The notes below the pieces were generated by a model, which was not told the DNA's origin, did no database searches, and saw only the letters and a list, made by a program, of their open reading frames with translations. 64,000 nt of DNA, from the NCBI RefSeq assembly GCF_000717995.1, contig NZ_JODM01000030.1, positions 77,306-141,305 of the forward strand, given 5' to 3'. The translations under genes and the position numbers were made by a program. Each line of letters starts with the position of its first letter. The first letter of the stretch is position 1. The DNA comes from Streptomyces violaceorubidus (GTDB lineage Bacteria; Actinomycetota; Actinomycetes; Streptomycetales; Streptomycetaceae). This document shows positions 46,524 through 55,476 of the stretch, in pieces.

Positions 46524-47528
46524 TCAGCCGCGGGCCATCGCGATCGAGCCCGCCAGCCGCTCCCCCGCCTCGTAGATCATGTACGGGACGCCGCGGTCGG
46601 TGCCGAAGGACGGGGAGGCCGCACGGCCGTTCTCCGGCGCGGAGCCACGGGAGTCGTAGAAGACGCCGAGGTGCCTGCGGAGCGAGAAGTCGTTGCCGAC
46701 CTCGGTGATCATCAGATCGCCGCCGCTCTCCTTGTCCTTGTTGTAGACGACGTACGTGCTGTTGTTCCGGTGCAGCAGGTGCGGGCCCCCCACGTTGACC
46801 GCGCCGACGTCGCCGTGGCGCACCAGGGGCTCCTGGGAGAAGGACCAGGTGCGGCCGTCCGCGGACCAGCCCCAGCCGATGTCGCGGTGGTTGCTGGTGT
46901 TGTTCACCATGAAGACCATGACGTAGTGCGCGCCGCGCGAGGGCAGTTCGTGCGGGAAGACCCGCGCGTACGAGGTCTCGGTCGTCCCGGACGGCAGCAT
47001 CGAGGTGTTCAGCACGACCTTGTCGTAGGTGAAGTGGATGCCGTCGGCGGAACGGGCCAGCCTGGTCGTGGTGTTCTCGCCGTGGAAGTACAGCCACATC
47101 TCCTTGTTCCCGGCGTGCCACATCACGTGCGGCGAGGAGACGTGGCTGACGGAGTAGTGCGGCGACCACGTGCGGGAGACGATCGGGTTGTCCGGGTACT
47201 CCGTGAACGGGCCCTCCAGCGAGTCGCCGTAGGCCAGGCAGATGCCGCCGGGGGCGTCGTGCGGGGCGTAGTACAGGTAGTAGCGGCCGAGCCGGCCGCT
47301 CGCGGGCAGCCGGTCGTAGACGCCCCGGACGGTCGGGAAGATGATCTCGCCGGTGGGGTTGTAGGCGAGCTCGGAGGGGGTGAGCAGGGTGCGGACGTAG
47401 GTGTAGTCGGGGAAGCCGCCGGGTGCGGCCAGGGCGGCGGGCGCGGCGGTGGTGCCCAGCGCGAGGGCGGCGCCGGTGACGGCGGTGCCCTTCAGGAACA
47501 GACGGCGGTCGAGGTGCGGCTCGTGCAT
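46524..47528 (-). CDS. Tat-exported glycosidase-like beta-propeller protein
   Basis: 334 residues. The N-terminus LDRRLFLKGTAVTGAALALG is a Tat signal with cleavage near ALAAPGG. The mature protein has five-bladed-propeller repeats typical of GH43/GH32-like folds: YYLYYAPHDAPGGICLAYGD, GPFTEYPDNPIVS, MWLYFHGENTTTRLARSADG, GWGWSADGRTWSF and YVVYNKDKESGGDLMI. The exact family (GH43, GH117 or an inactive relative) is uncertain. Last gene of the LacI operon, so it probably releases the substrate outside the cell. Confidence 0.8.
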   Translation of the reverse strand: MHEPHLDRRLFLKGTAVTGAALALGTTAAPAALAAPGGFPDYTYVRTLLTPSELAYNPTGEIIFPTVRGVYDRLPASGRLGRYYLYYAPHDAPGGICLAYGDSLEGPFTEYPDNPIVSRTWSPHYSVSHVSSPHVMWHAGNKEMWLYFHGENTTTRLARSADGIHFTYDKVVLNTSMLPSGTTETSYARVFPHELPSRGAHYVMVFMVNNTSNHRDIGWGWSADGRTWSFSQEPLVRHGDVGAVNVGGPHLLHRNNSTYVVYNKDKESGGDLMITEVGNDFSLRRHLGVFYDSRGSAPENGRAASPSFGTDRGVPYMIYEAGERLAGSIAMARG

Positions 47529-47553
47529 GTCGACTCCTGGGAGAGGGTGGATG

Positions 47554-48834
47554 TCACAGGTACAGGGCGGCGGTGACGCACATGCCGCCCAGGGCGACCA
47601 GCCACACGTAGGGCAGGGTGCGGACCATGACCTGCTGCGGACTGACACCCGCGTACTGCGCGGCCCACACGGTCTGGGTGCTGGTCGGGTCGGCGACGCC
47701 GAAGACCTGGTTGTACGAGGTGGCCATGCCGAGGACGGCGACGGCCGGGTAGATGCCGGTGGCGATGAGGACGCCCGCGATGCCCGCGCCGAGCCCGAAC
47801 ACGTTGAGCGGACCGCGGTACAGGCACAGCGGCACCAGCACGGTGAAGACGATGACGAACAGCACCGGGTTCTGCGGGCTGACCGCCTTCACCAGCGGCT
47901 CCAGCGCGTCCACCGCGCCGGGGAGTTTGACGGCCGCGAGCAGGATGCCGATCGCCACGAACAGGGCCAGCGGCGGGGCGGCCACCTCGAAGCCGCCGTA
48001 CAGGGTGCGCAGCAGCCGCTTGTTCATCTCGCCGGGCCGGGTGGTGGTGACCAGCGCGTAGAGGACACCGGCGAGCATCGAGGGGATGATGGCCACTTCC
48101 AGGCCGAGGGCGAGGACCAGCGGGATCACGGGGGCGAGCAGCGCGTACCAGGGTGCGTCGCCGAGCCGTTCGCGGCGCGGGGCCGGGCGCGCGGAGACGG
48201 ACTTGAGGGACCAGGCGTGCTCGGTGCCGCGCCGCCGGTTCTCGATGACGACGTAGGCCACGGCGGCGACCAGGGCGAACGGGAACAGCTTCACCATGAA
48301 GCCGCGGACGGTGTCGACCGGCAGGTCGAGGGCGGTGGAGAAGAACTGCCAGACGGGCAGTTCGAAGGGGACCCCGACCGCGATGCCCATCAGCACCGTG
48401 CCCGCGGCGGTCACCTTGGGCACGCCGACGGCGACCATGGCGGGGATGCCGATGATGCCGGCCAGCATGGCGGCCGGTGCCGAGCCGGTGACGGTGCCGA
48501 CGAGCGCCGAGACGGCGAGGACGCCGAGGGCGACGACGGTGGGCCGGTCGCCGCCGAACTCGACGATCTTGCGGACGAGGGTGCCGGCGATGCCGGTCTC
48601 GTCGAGCAGCTTGCCGAGCCAGGAGCCGAGGATGATGGCGACCATCGTCGCCGCGAGCGCCGGGGCGCCCTCCTGGAGCACCGTGTCCAGGACGCTGTTC
48701 TTGCCCGTCAGGGGCGCACCGGAGAGGAAGGCGATGACCACGGCCAGCAGCACCAGCGCGAAGGCGGTGGGCAGCTTGCGGGTGAGCATCGCGGCGACGC
48801 CGGCCGCCATGACGAGGAGGATGACGACACCCAT
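47554..48834 (-). CDS. Integral membrane permease (SLC13/GntP-like)
   Basis: 426 residues, 11-12 helices. The segments GSWLGKLLDETGIAGTLVRK and VGTVTGSAPAAMLAGIIGIP, and a second related half (LYRGPLNVFGLGAGIAG, ASYNQVFGVADPTSTQTV), resemble ion-transporter superfamily anion permeases. The start MGVVILL is 3 bp after the zincin-like gene's stop. Encoded in the LacI operon, it probably imports the released substrate, likely an organic anion or sugar acid. Confidence 0.8.
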   Translation of the reverse strand: MGVVILLVMAAGVAAMLTRKLPTAFALVLLAVVIAFLSGAPLTGKNSVLDTVLQEGAPALAATMVAIILGSWLGKLLDETGIAGTLVRKIVEFGGDRPTVVALGVLAVSALVGTVTGSAPAAMLAGIIGIPAMVAVGVPKVTAAGTVLMGIAVGVPFELPVWQFFSTALDLPVDTVRGFMVKLFPFALVAAVAYVVIENRRRGTEHAWSLKSVSARPAPRRERLGDAPWYALLAPVIPLVLALGLEVAIIPSMLAGVLYALVTTTRPGEMNKRLLRTLYGGFEVAAPPLALFVAIGILLAAVKLPGAVDALEPLVKAVSPQNPVLFVIVFTVLVPLCLYRGPLNVFGLGAGIAGVLIATGIYPAVAVLGMATSYNQVFGVADPTSTQTVWAAQYAGVSPQQVMVRTLPYVWLVALGGMCVTAALYL

Positions 48835-48837
48835 GGG

Positions 48838-49452
48838 TCAGTTCTCTCTTCTCGCGTCACGTGCGGGTGGTGGGGTGGGCGTGCCCTCGGCCTCGGCGGC
48901 CAGGGCGGCGGTCAGCAGCAGCGGACTGCGGCCCAGTCCGCAGACGGTGCGCGCGTAGGCGTGCGCGGCCACCTCCTCGGCCCCGGCGACATGGCCGGGG
49001 ACGCGGAGCCGGCCCAGGCGCAGGGCGGTGTGGCCGAGGGCTCGCTTCAGCGCGGCCTTCGCGGGCCCGTGATGGAGGTGGACGTGCACCGCCTCGTGGG
49101 CGAGCGCGGCCGCCCGTACGGAGCCCGGCGGGTACCAGTCGCGCCAGCCGCGGGCGTCCACGACCCGTTCGGCGAGGTCGATCGTGTCGGTGTACAGCTC
49201 GACGGTGGGCGGTCTGGAGGTGTACCGGGCGAGCAGCCCGAGTTCCAGTCCGCCGTCGCGCTCGACGATCCGGGCCTCGCACGCCACGGGTGCGAGGGCG
49301 GCGCCGAAGTCGTCGGCCGCCCGCGCCCACCGGCGCAGCAGCTGCGGGTCGCGGTGCTCATGGGTCGGGGTGGCGGCCAGCAGCCGCACCGCCCACCCGA
49401 TGTCGTCGGTGGCGGCGAGATCCGCCCGGACGGGAGCGTTCGTGACGGTCAT
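48838..49452 (-). CDS. Hypothetical protein with HExxH motif
   Basis: 204 residues. No family is recognised. A HEAVHVHLHH stretch near residue 128 is a zincin-type HExxH zinc motif with extra His; the surrounding helix AAALAHEAVHVHLHHGPAK fits a metallopeptidase-like active site. No signal peptide. ATG overlaps the hyuA stop (ATGA), so it is co-translated with the HyuA-like protein and perhaps acts with it. Confidence 0.7.
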   Translation of the reverse strand: MTVTNAPVRADLAATDDIGWAVRLLAATPTHEHRDPQLLRRWARAADDFGAALAPVACEARIVERDGGLELGLLARYTSRPPTVELYTDTIDLAERVVDARGWRDWYPPGSVRAAALAHEAVHVHLHHGPAKAALKRALGHTALRLGRLRVPGHVAGAEEVAAHAYARTVCGLGRSPLLLTAALAAEAEGTPTPPPARDARREN

Positions 49453-51577
49453 TCGCGCACCTCCAGTACGGCGACCACCGGTTCGTCGGCGGCGCGGGAG
49501 CGCAGTTCGCTGCGGGCCAGGGCGAGCAGCGGCTGCGGGTCCAGGACGCCGGAGAGGTCGGCGATGCGGGAGCCGAGCAGCAGCCGTACGGCGGGGGCGC
49601 GGACGCCTCCGTCGCCGTAGGAGGTGTGCTCGCCGACCAGCTTGGCGAGCACCTCGGGGGCGGCGGCGACGGTGGTCGCCTCGACCCGGGCGTCGGGGGC
49701 GTGGTGGCGGACCACCCCGTCGGCGTCGACGACCCGCACCGGGTGGCGGACGGGCCGAAAGCGGCGGCGGACCTCGGTGCCGTAGACGGTGTGGGCGGGG
49801 GTGCCCGCGAGGACGTGCACCTTCGACGGGTCGGTCTTCAGGCTGGCGGCGGCCAGCCCGAGCCGCTCGGCGTCGTCGGCGCAGTGGGCCCGGTCCTGGG
49901 TGCGCAGTTCGGTGGCGCCGGTGGCGATGGCGCGTACGACGTTGGTCTGCGGGTCGACGGTGACCTCGACCTCGACGCCGTCGGCGGCGGCGCCCTGGGC
50001 GACCACGGCGCGCTCGGCCTCGGCGCGGACGGCGAGGATCTGCTCCTGGGTGGCGCCGGGCACGATCCGCTCGACCTGTTCGCGCACCAGGGCGAGGGCG
50101 ACGCCGATGGGGCTGATGACCTCGTTGTGCTCGGCGATGCGGCCGGTCAGACCGGTGCGGGCGGCCAGGTGCGGGGTGACCGAGGCGGCGCCGCCGCCCC
50201 CGCCGACCAGGACGGCGGTGTCGGTGTCGAGGCGGTACTCGCGCACCAGGTCGTCCACGACGGACTTCACCTGGTCGGTACCGGCGTCCAGGAGCCGGGC
50301 GGCGGCGGTGTCCACGTCGGTGCCCAGGGCGGCGGCGAGCGGGGCCAGCGCGGCGCGGGCGGTGCCGGGGTCGGCGCGGGCGAAGTCGCCCTCGGGGACC
50401 CGGCCCAGCGCGTTGGCCGCGCAGGTCATGGTGAGCGCGAACCGGCCGCCCGCCGCGTCGAGGACGGCGTAGTCGGCGGGGTCGCCGGGCAGTGGGCTGA
50501 TGGTCGTCAGCGTCGCGTCCCGCAGGTCGGCCGGGTCGGCGTAACAGGCGTACGGCAGCCCGGCGATGTGCGCGCTGCGCGGTCCGGTGCCGGTGACCCG
50601 GCCGCCGGAGACACGCACCATGGAGCCGCCGCCGACGCCGACGGTGCGGACGTCCAGGGCGTTGAGGTAGGAGGTCCGGCCGAGCAGCACGGCGTGCCGT
50701 ACCGCGACCTTGCCGCGCTTGACGACGCTGATGTCGGTCGAGGTGCCGCCGGTCTCCAGGAACACGCCCTCGCTGACGCGTTCCTGCATGAGTGCGCCGG
50801 CGACCCCGGCGGCCGGACCGGACAGCACGGTCAGCAGGGGCCTGCGGCGCATCTCGTCCAGGGACATCACTCCGCCGTCGCAGCGCATCACCATCAGCGG
50901 CGCGGTGACACCGGCCTTGGTGATGGAGGCGTCGACGAGGTCGGCGGTGGCGAGCATGCGCGGCAGGATCGCCGCATTGACGACGGCCGTGCGGGTGCGC
51001 TTGCGCAGCCCGTACAGCGAGGTGATCTCGTGTGCGGCGGTGGTCGGCAGGCCGGTGGTGCGGGCCGCTTCGGCGACCGCCTCCTCGCCCTCGGGCCGGT
51101 CGACGCCGAAGGGCTCGCTGGCCACCAGGGCCTGGGCACCGGCGGCGGTGAGCTGTTCGACGGCGGCCCGGACGGCGGGGGCGTCGTCGGGGTCGGGCAC
51201 GTGGGCGTAGTGCAGCGGCAGCCGCTTGCCGGGGGTGAGTTCGAGCTTGGCGAGGGTGGCGAGCCTGCGGGTGAAGTACGTTCCGCCGCCGGTGCCGATG
51301 CCGAGCAGGCCGACGGTGGCGACGTCGCCCTCCAGCAGGGCGTTGGTAGCCTGGGTCGTGCCGTGTGCCAGGAAGGCCACGTCGGCGGGTGCGTGTCCGG
51401 TCTGGGTCAGCAGCCGGTCGAGCGCCTCGACATGCCGTGCGCGACACCGTCCTCGTGATGGTGGCTCGTGGGGACCTTCACCTGGCCCACGAGCCGGAGC
51501 GTCGTGGCGTCGACCGCCACGGCGTCGGTGAAGGTTCCGCCCACGTCGATGCCGACGCGGATGCGGTGGGTGGTCAT
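49449..51577 (-). pseudogene. Hydantoinase/oxoprolinase A-type protein, frameshifted
   Basis: Begins MTTHRIRVGIDVGGTFTDAV, the ATP-binding start of HyuA/oxoprolinase-A. After DGVAHG, near residue 48, the frame breaks and ends at a nearby stop. Adding one base near 51432 rejoins VEALDRLLTQTGHAPADVAF and an otherwise intact protein of about 710 residues to VVAVLEVRE, with family motifs FLAHGTTQATNALLEG, LETGGTSTDISVV and VGVGGGSM. No HyuB (N-methylhydantoinase B) partner gene is present. Either a recent loss or a sequence error; the operon would otherwise be complete. Confidence 0.85.
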
Positions 51578-51677
51578 GTCCGGGCACCTCCTTGTGCTGG
51601 GTCGGTCCACGCGCGGGCGGTCACCGGGCGGGGCAGGTGGTGCTGCCCCGCCCGACTCCCGTGCCGCGCGGGGTCGT

Positions 51678-53276
51678 TCAGTAGCCCCTGACGTCGGGCC
51701 AGTGACGCTGTACGCCGTCGCGGTCGAGCACCTTGGCGAACTCCTCGAACCGCTTGTCCTCGGCCTGCACCTGGTGCGGCTCGACGTCCTCGGCGAGGCA
51801 GTGGGCGGCGAGGGCGCCGGCGACCTCGCCGACGTTCCACTCCACCGGGTGCAGGCGGTAGCAGCCGTTGGTGATGTGGGTGGTGCCGAGGTTCTTGCCG
51901 GCCGGCAGCAGGTTGCGCACCCGGCGCGGGACGAGCGCGCCGAGGGGGATCTCGAAGGGGACGGAGCCGATGTCGACGTAGCCGTCGCCGCCGGTGGAGG
52001 GATGCAGGTCGATGCGGTAGTTGCCGACGCCCACGGAGTCGCGGTGGCGGGTGCGGCCGTAGGGTCCGAGCAGGTCGATGGAGACGTCGTGCTCGGTGAC
52101 GGTGGTGACGGCCTTGACCCGGCGGGACTCGCGGACGTAGGCCGCCTTGGCGAGGCCGTCGGCGGTGCCCGTCACGTCGGGGCGCGGGCGCAGCCCGGGG
52201 AAGCCGGTGCCGCCGTCGGCGCGGGGCGCCTCGGTCTGCAGCCAGTACAGCACCGACAGGGACAACTGCCGGGCCTCGCGCAGGGCTTCTTCCTCCTGGC
52301 CGATGTAGGGCTTCAGCCAGTAGTCGTTGAGCGGCCAGTTGACGAGGGTGATGTCGGAGTCGAAGGCGCCGTCGGTGTGCAGCTTGCGGGCGAGGATGCG
52401 GCGGAAGCCCCACAGCTCCTTGTCGCCCGCGTCGGCGCTCTGGTCGGCGCTGACGGCGAGCGGGTCGAGGTCGGGGTTGGGCACGAAGGTGCGCGGCACC
52501 GGTTCCAGGGTGCGCGGGTCGGGGGCCTCGAAGCCGAGCAGCGGTCCCGGCCAGAAGTCGGGCTTGTAGTCGCGCCAGAAGTCGTAGTCGGCGGGACGGT
52601 CGACGGTGTGGTCCTCGCCCTCGTGGTGGGAGAGGGCGAAGCAGACGGTGATGCCCTGCTGGTTGCCCGGCTGAGCCTCGTCGGGGGCGTGCGGTTCGTC
52701 GAACTCGGCCCGGGACTCGGCTCCGTTGACGTGCTCGACGCCCGCGAGGTGGAGCAGTTCGCCGGTCTCGGTGGCGTCCAGGACGTAGCGGGCGGGGACG
52801 GTGCGGCGGGTGCCGTCGCGGAGGTCCTCCAGGGTGACGGCGCGTACGACATCGTTGTCGGCCTCGGCGGCCACCGGTCGGTGCTCGGTGAGGACGGTGA
52901 GCCGTCCGGCCGCCCTGTGCGGGGCGAGCATGCCCTCCAGGACGGCGAGGGCGACGCGCGGCTCGTGGCAGAGCTTGCTGACCCGGCCGGCGCCCGGGTT
53001 GAGGTCGGTGAGGGCGGCGGCCTCGGCGCGCAGGGGGTACCACTGGCGGTAGTACTGGCGGATGCCCTCGCGCAGTCGCCGGTAGGCGGCGGTGGTGCCG
53101 AACTGCTCGACCCACGGGTGCTCGTCGGGCGGCACGGCCTGGCTGGTGAGCTGGCCGCCGATCCAGTCCGTCTCCTCGGTCAGGACGACGCTGCGGCCGG
53201 CCCGGCAGACGGCGAGGGCCGCGGCGACGCCGCCGAGGCCGCCGCCGACGACGAGGATGTCGGGTTCCGGTATCAC
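51678..53276 (-). CDS. FAD-dependent oxidoreductase (PF12831 type)
   Basis: 532 residues. The N-terminal dinucleotide motif is DILVVGGGLGGVAAALAV. The FAD_oxidored family signatures GGQLTSQAVPPDEH and ARYVLDATETGELL follow, and NLGTTHITNGCYRLHPVEWN ends the domain. It is found with sugar-catabolic genes in many actinobacteria. GTG start with AAGGAG. First gene after the LacI regulator, 58 bp downstream in the same direction. Oxidises the operon's substrate, which cannot be named. Confidence 0.88.
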   Translation of the reverse strand: MIPEPDILVVGGGLGGVAAALAVCRAGRSVVLTEETDWIGGQLTSQAVPPDEHPWVEQFGTTAAYRRLREGIRQYYRQWYPLRAEAAALTDLNPGAGRVSKLCHEPRVALAVLEGMLAPHRAAGRLTVLTEHRPVAAEADNDVVRAVTLEDLRDGTRRTVPARYVLDATETGELLHLAGVEHVNGAESRAEFDEPHAPDEAQPGNQQGITVCFALSHHEGEDHTVDRPADYDFWRDYKPDFWPGPLLGFEAPDPRTLEPVPRTFVPNPDLDPLAVSADQSADAGDKELWGFRRILARKLHTDGAFDSDITLVNWPLNDYWLKPYIGQEEEALREARQLSLSVLYWLQTEAPRADGGTGFPGLRPRPDVTGTADGLAKAAYVRESRRVKAVTTVTEHDVSIDLLGPYGRTRHRDSVGVGNYRIDLHPSTGGDGYVDIGSVPFEIPLGALVPRRVRNLLPAGKNLGTTHITNGCYRLHPVEWNVGEVAGALAAHCLAEDVEPHQVQAEDKRFEEFAKVLDRDGVQRHWPDVRGY

Positions 53277-53334
53277 GCTGCTGCTCCTTAGGTGGTGCGG
53301 TCGGTGCGGTGGGGTTCGGTGGGGTGCGGTGGGT

Positions 53335-54444
53335 TCAGGGGGCGGCCGGCGGGCCGGCGGTGGTGCCCGGCCGGAAGGCGCAGGCGACGAGGGTGCCCTC
53401 GGCGGGCCCGCCCGCGATGCGGGCGGCGAGCAGTCGTACGGCCTCGGCGCCCAGCGCGGGGCGCGGGATGTCGAAGCCCATCGGCGCCGGTTCGTCGGCG
53501 AGGTCGGCGGGCGGGCTGCCGAGCAGTGCGAGCGACACCTGGCCGGGGCAGTCGAGACCCGCCTCGTCGACGGCGGCGCGCAGGGCCCGCCAGGCGGCGC
53601 CGGTGTCGGTCTCCTCGGCGACGAAGGCGGTCACGCCGTCGGCCACCCAGGCGCGGACCCGGTCGGCGGTGAGGTCGCCGCGCGGGTCGCCGCAGCGGAA
53701 CACGGCGCCGGGACCGGCGGGCAGGCCGCTGTCCGCGAGCCCGTCGAGGAAGCCGCGTTCGCGGTCGGTGGAGGCGGGGGCGTCGTCGTCCTCGCGGACG
53801 AGGAGGACGCGCCGGTGGCCGAGCCCGGCGAGCGCGGTGACGACCTCGCGGCTGGCGCTGACGTAGTCGGCGCCCACCCAGGCGAGGCCCTCCGGCTCGT
53901 CGCTCCGGCCGACGTGGACGACGGGGAAGTCGTCGGCGACCAGTCGGCGCAGTTCGTCCGCGGGGGCGTGGCGGCCCAGGAAGAGGCAGCCGTCCGCCAG
54001 CCGTACGCGGTTGAGCGCGCCGGCTCCCTGGGCGCCCGCTCCCCCGGTGCTGGACCCGGTGAACAGCACCAGGTCGTAGCCCTGGGCGGCGGCTTCCTGC
54101 TCCACGCCGACGAGGAAGGGGTAGTACGAGTGCCGGACGTCGGTCGGGAAGGTCGCGGTGAAGCTGAAGACGCCGAGCAGGTTGTTGCGGGCGGCGGCGA
54201 GCCTGCTGGCGGCGGGGTCGGGGACGTAGCCGAGGCTGTGCGCGGCCTCCAGGACCTTGGCGCGGGTCTCGGCCGAGATCGGCCGTCCCGTCGCGAGGTC
54301 GCGTCCGGACAGCACCAGGGACACCGTCGCCTGCGAGACACCGGCGAGCCTGGCCACCTCCGCCTGCCTGGGCCGGGCCCGCCGGCCGGCCGGCGCGGGG
54401 GCCCTCCCCGGCCTCGCCCGCCCTGCGGCTTCCTTCGCCACCAC
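53335..54444 (-). CDS. LacI-family transcriptional repressor
   Basis: 369 residues. The helix-turn-helix is ARPRQAEVARLAGVSQATVS near residues 23-45, with the hinge ISAETRAKVLEAAHSLGYVP. The periplasmic-binding-like core runs from about 85 to 360 (NLLGVFSFTATFPTDVRHSY, VVHVGRSDEPEG). An Arg/Pro/Ala-rich N-terminal extension of about 24 residues is unusual. GTG start with GAGGAG. Twin operators lie 66-92 bp upstream. Confidence 0.92.
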   Translation of the reverse strand: MVAKEAAGRARPGRAPAPAGRRARPRQAEVARLAGVSQATVSLVLSGRDLATGRPISAETRAKVLEAAHSLGYVPDPAASRLAAARNNLLGVFSFTATFPTDVRHSYYPFLVGVEQEAAAQGYDLVLFTGSSTGGAGAQGAGALNRVRLADGCLFLGRHAPADELRRLVADDFPVVHVGRSDEPEGLAWVGADYVSASREVVTALAGLGHRRVLLVREDDDAPASTDRERGFLDGLADSGLPAGPGAVFRCGDPRGDLTADRVRAWVADGVTAFVAEETDTGAAWRALRAAVDEAGLDCPGQVSLALLGSPPADLADEPAPMGFDIPRPALGAEAVRLLAARIAGGPAEGTLVACAFRPGTTAGPPAAP

Positions 54445-54452
54445 CGCTCCTC

Positions 54453-54480
54453 TCCGTCGCTCCGTCGCTCCGTCGCTCCG
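54453..54480. repeat. 8-bp tandem repeat (TCCGTCGC), 3.5 copies
   Basis: Lies in the LacI 5' leader between the operators and the start codon. A simple-sequence repeat that could vary in length. Confidence 0.85.
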
Positions 54481-54510
54481 CCAACTCCGTCAGTCCGTCG
54501 CGGAGCTCGT

Positions 54511-54536
54511 TAATGCGCATTACCTAATGCGCATTA
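54511..54536 (-). promoter_or_regulatory. Twin LacI operators TAATGCGCATTA
   Basis: Two copies of the perfect 12-bp palindrome TAATGCGCATTA, at 54511-54522 and 54525-54536, separated by CC, so the outer 30 bp are nearly palindromic as a whole. The central CG and AT-rich arms are typical of LacI operators. They lie upstream of the lacI-type gene. Confidence 0.8.
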
Positions 54537-54637
54537 ACGAGTAATGTGGAGGACCGCGGGCGTCGGGTCAAGGGGTTGCGCCGAGAAAATGCCGGGTGGC
54601 GGCGGAAGGGACTCCCGCCGCCACCCGGTGTGTCGGA

Positions 54638-55156
54638 TCAGATGCCGAACGCAGCCGCGTACCGGACGGTGCCGGCGGGCAGCGGGTGGGCGGCGTCCAG
54701 GGTGAGGGCCATCAGGGCCTCGTCCGGGACGTCGATGGTCAGCCCGATGCCGTGGGCGCAGGCCCTGCCGAAGCCGAAGCGGGGGTAGTACTCCGGGTGC
54801 CCGAGGACGACGACGTGCCGCTCGCCGAGCCGCTCGGCGGCGGCGAGTGCGGCCCGCACGGCGGCGCTGCCGACGCCGCTGTTCTGGTGCGCGGGCCGGA
54901 CGGCGACGGGCGCCAGGCACAGCGCGGGGGCGGCCCCGATGCGGCAGCGGGTCAGCAGGGCGTGGCCGACCGGGCGGTCGGCGTCGTCCACCGCGACGAG
55001 GGACAGGCCCTCGATCCACGCCTCGGGGTCGGCGCGCAGCGCGTCGACGAGGGTGGCCTCCTCCGGGGTGGGGAAGGCGGCCCGGACGATCTCGCGGATG
55101 GCGGGGATGTCGGCGCCGGTCTCGGCGCGGGTGTTCCAGGAACAGGAAGGGGACAT
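54638..55156 (-). CDS. GNAT-family N-acetyltransferase
   Basis: 172 residues. Acetyl-CoA motif A is APVAVRPAHQNSGVGSAAVR, then HVVVLGHPEYYPRFGFGRA, which identifies the YhbS-like GNAT subgroup. Substrate unknown. It is the only gene on this strand before the BtuFCD block, with a small open frame upstream. Confidence 0.88.
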   Translation of the reverse strand: MSPSCSWNTRAETGADIPAIREIVRAAFPTPEEATLVDALRADPEAWIEGLSLVAVDDADRPVGHALLTRCRIGAAPALCLAPVAVRPAHQNSGVGSAAVRAALAAAERLGERHVVVLGHPEYYPRFGFGRACAHGIGLTIDVPDEALMALTLDAAHPLPAGTVRYAAAFGI

Positions 55157-55202
55157 GACGGTAGGGAGATCCGTTTCTGGTGTGCGTTCGTGGGATGCGG
55201 GG

Positions 55203-55280
55203 TCAGGCCGCCGCTCGGGACGCGAGGGAGACCGCGAGGCGGATCCGGGCGTCGCCGGGCACGGCGTCGAGCACGGTCAT
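55203..55280 (-). CDS. Possible 25-residue peptide with strong ribosome site
   Basis: ATG with GGAGGTGAG 5-6 bases upstream opens a frame for MTVLDAVPGDARIRLAVSLA then SRAAA and stop. It lies 47 bp ahead of the GNAT start and may be a leader peptide or a small independent protein. No known leader or bacteriocin motif is seen; the excellent Shine-Dalgarno is the main evidence. Confidence 0.35.
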   Translation of the reverse strand: MTVLDAVPGDARIRLAVSLASRAAA

Positions 55281-55398
55281 CAACCTCACCTCCCTGTCCT
55301 CCCGCTCCCCTGGAGCCCTGTCGAACGCGAACGGACCCCACAGTACCCGTGGGAGGCGGTGCATGGGCCGGGATCCCGCGACTCGGCCCGGCCGGGGT

Positions 55399-55429
55399 GC
55401 CGGGCGCCGGGTGCCGGGTGCCGGGCGCC
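55399..55429. repeat. 7-bp tandem repeat GCCGGGY, 4.4 copies
   Basis: Heptamers GCCGGGC, GCCGGGT, GCCGGGT, GCCGGGC and a partial copy occur between the putative small peptide and the flavodoxin-fold gene. Possible slippage site; no coding meaning seen. Confidence 0.8.
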
Positions 55430-55476
55430 ATGGTGTCCGTTTGCGGTCGGGGGGTGCCGGGCGGCAGGCTGCCGCT

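Noticed and set aside
49626..51458. Long plus-strand frame opposite hyuA
   Set aside because: Shadow of the HyuA-like gene: Gly/Asp/Val-rich, no family, no ribosome site.
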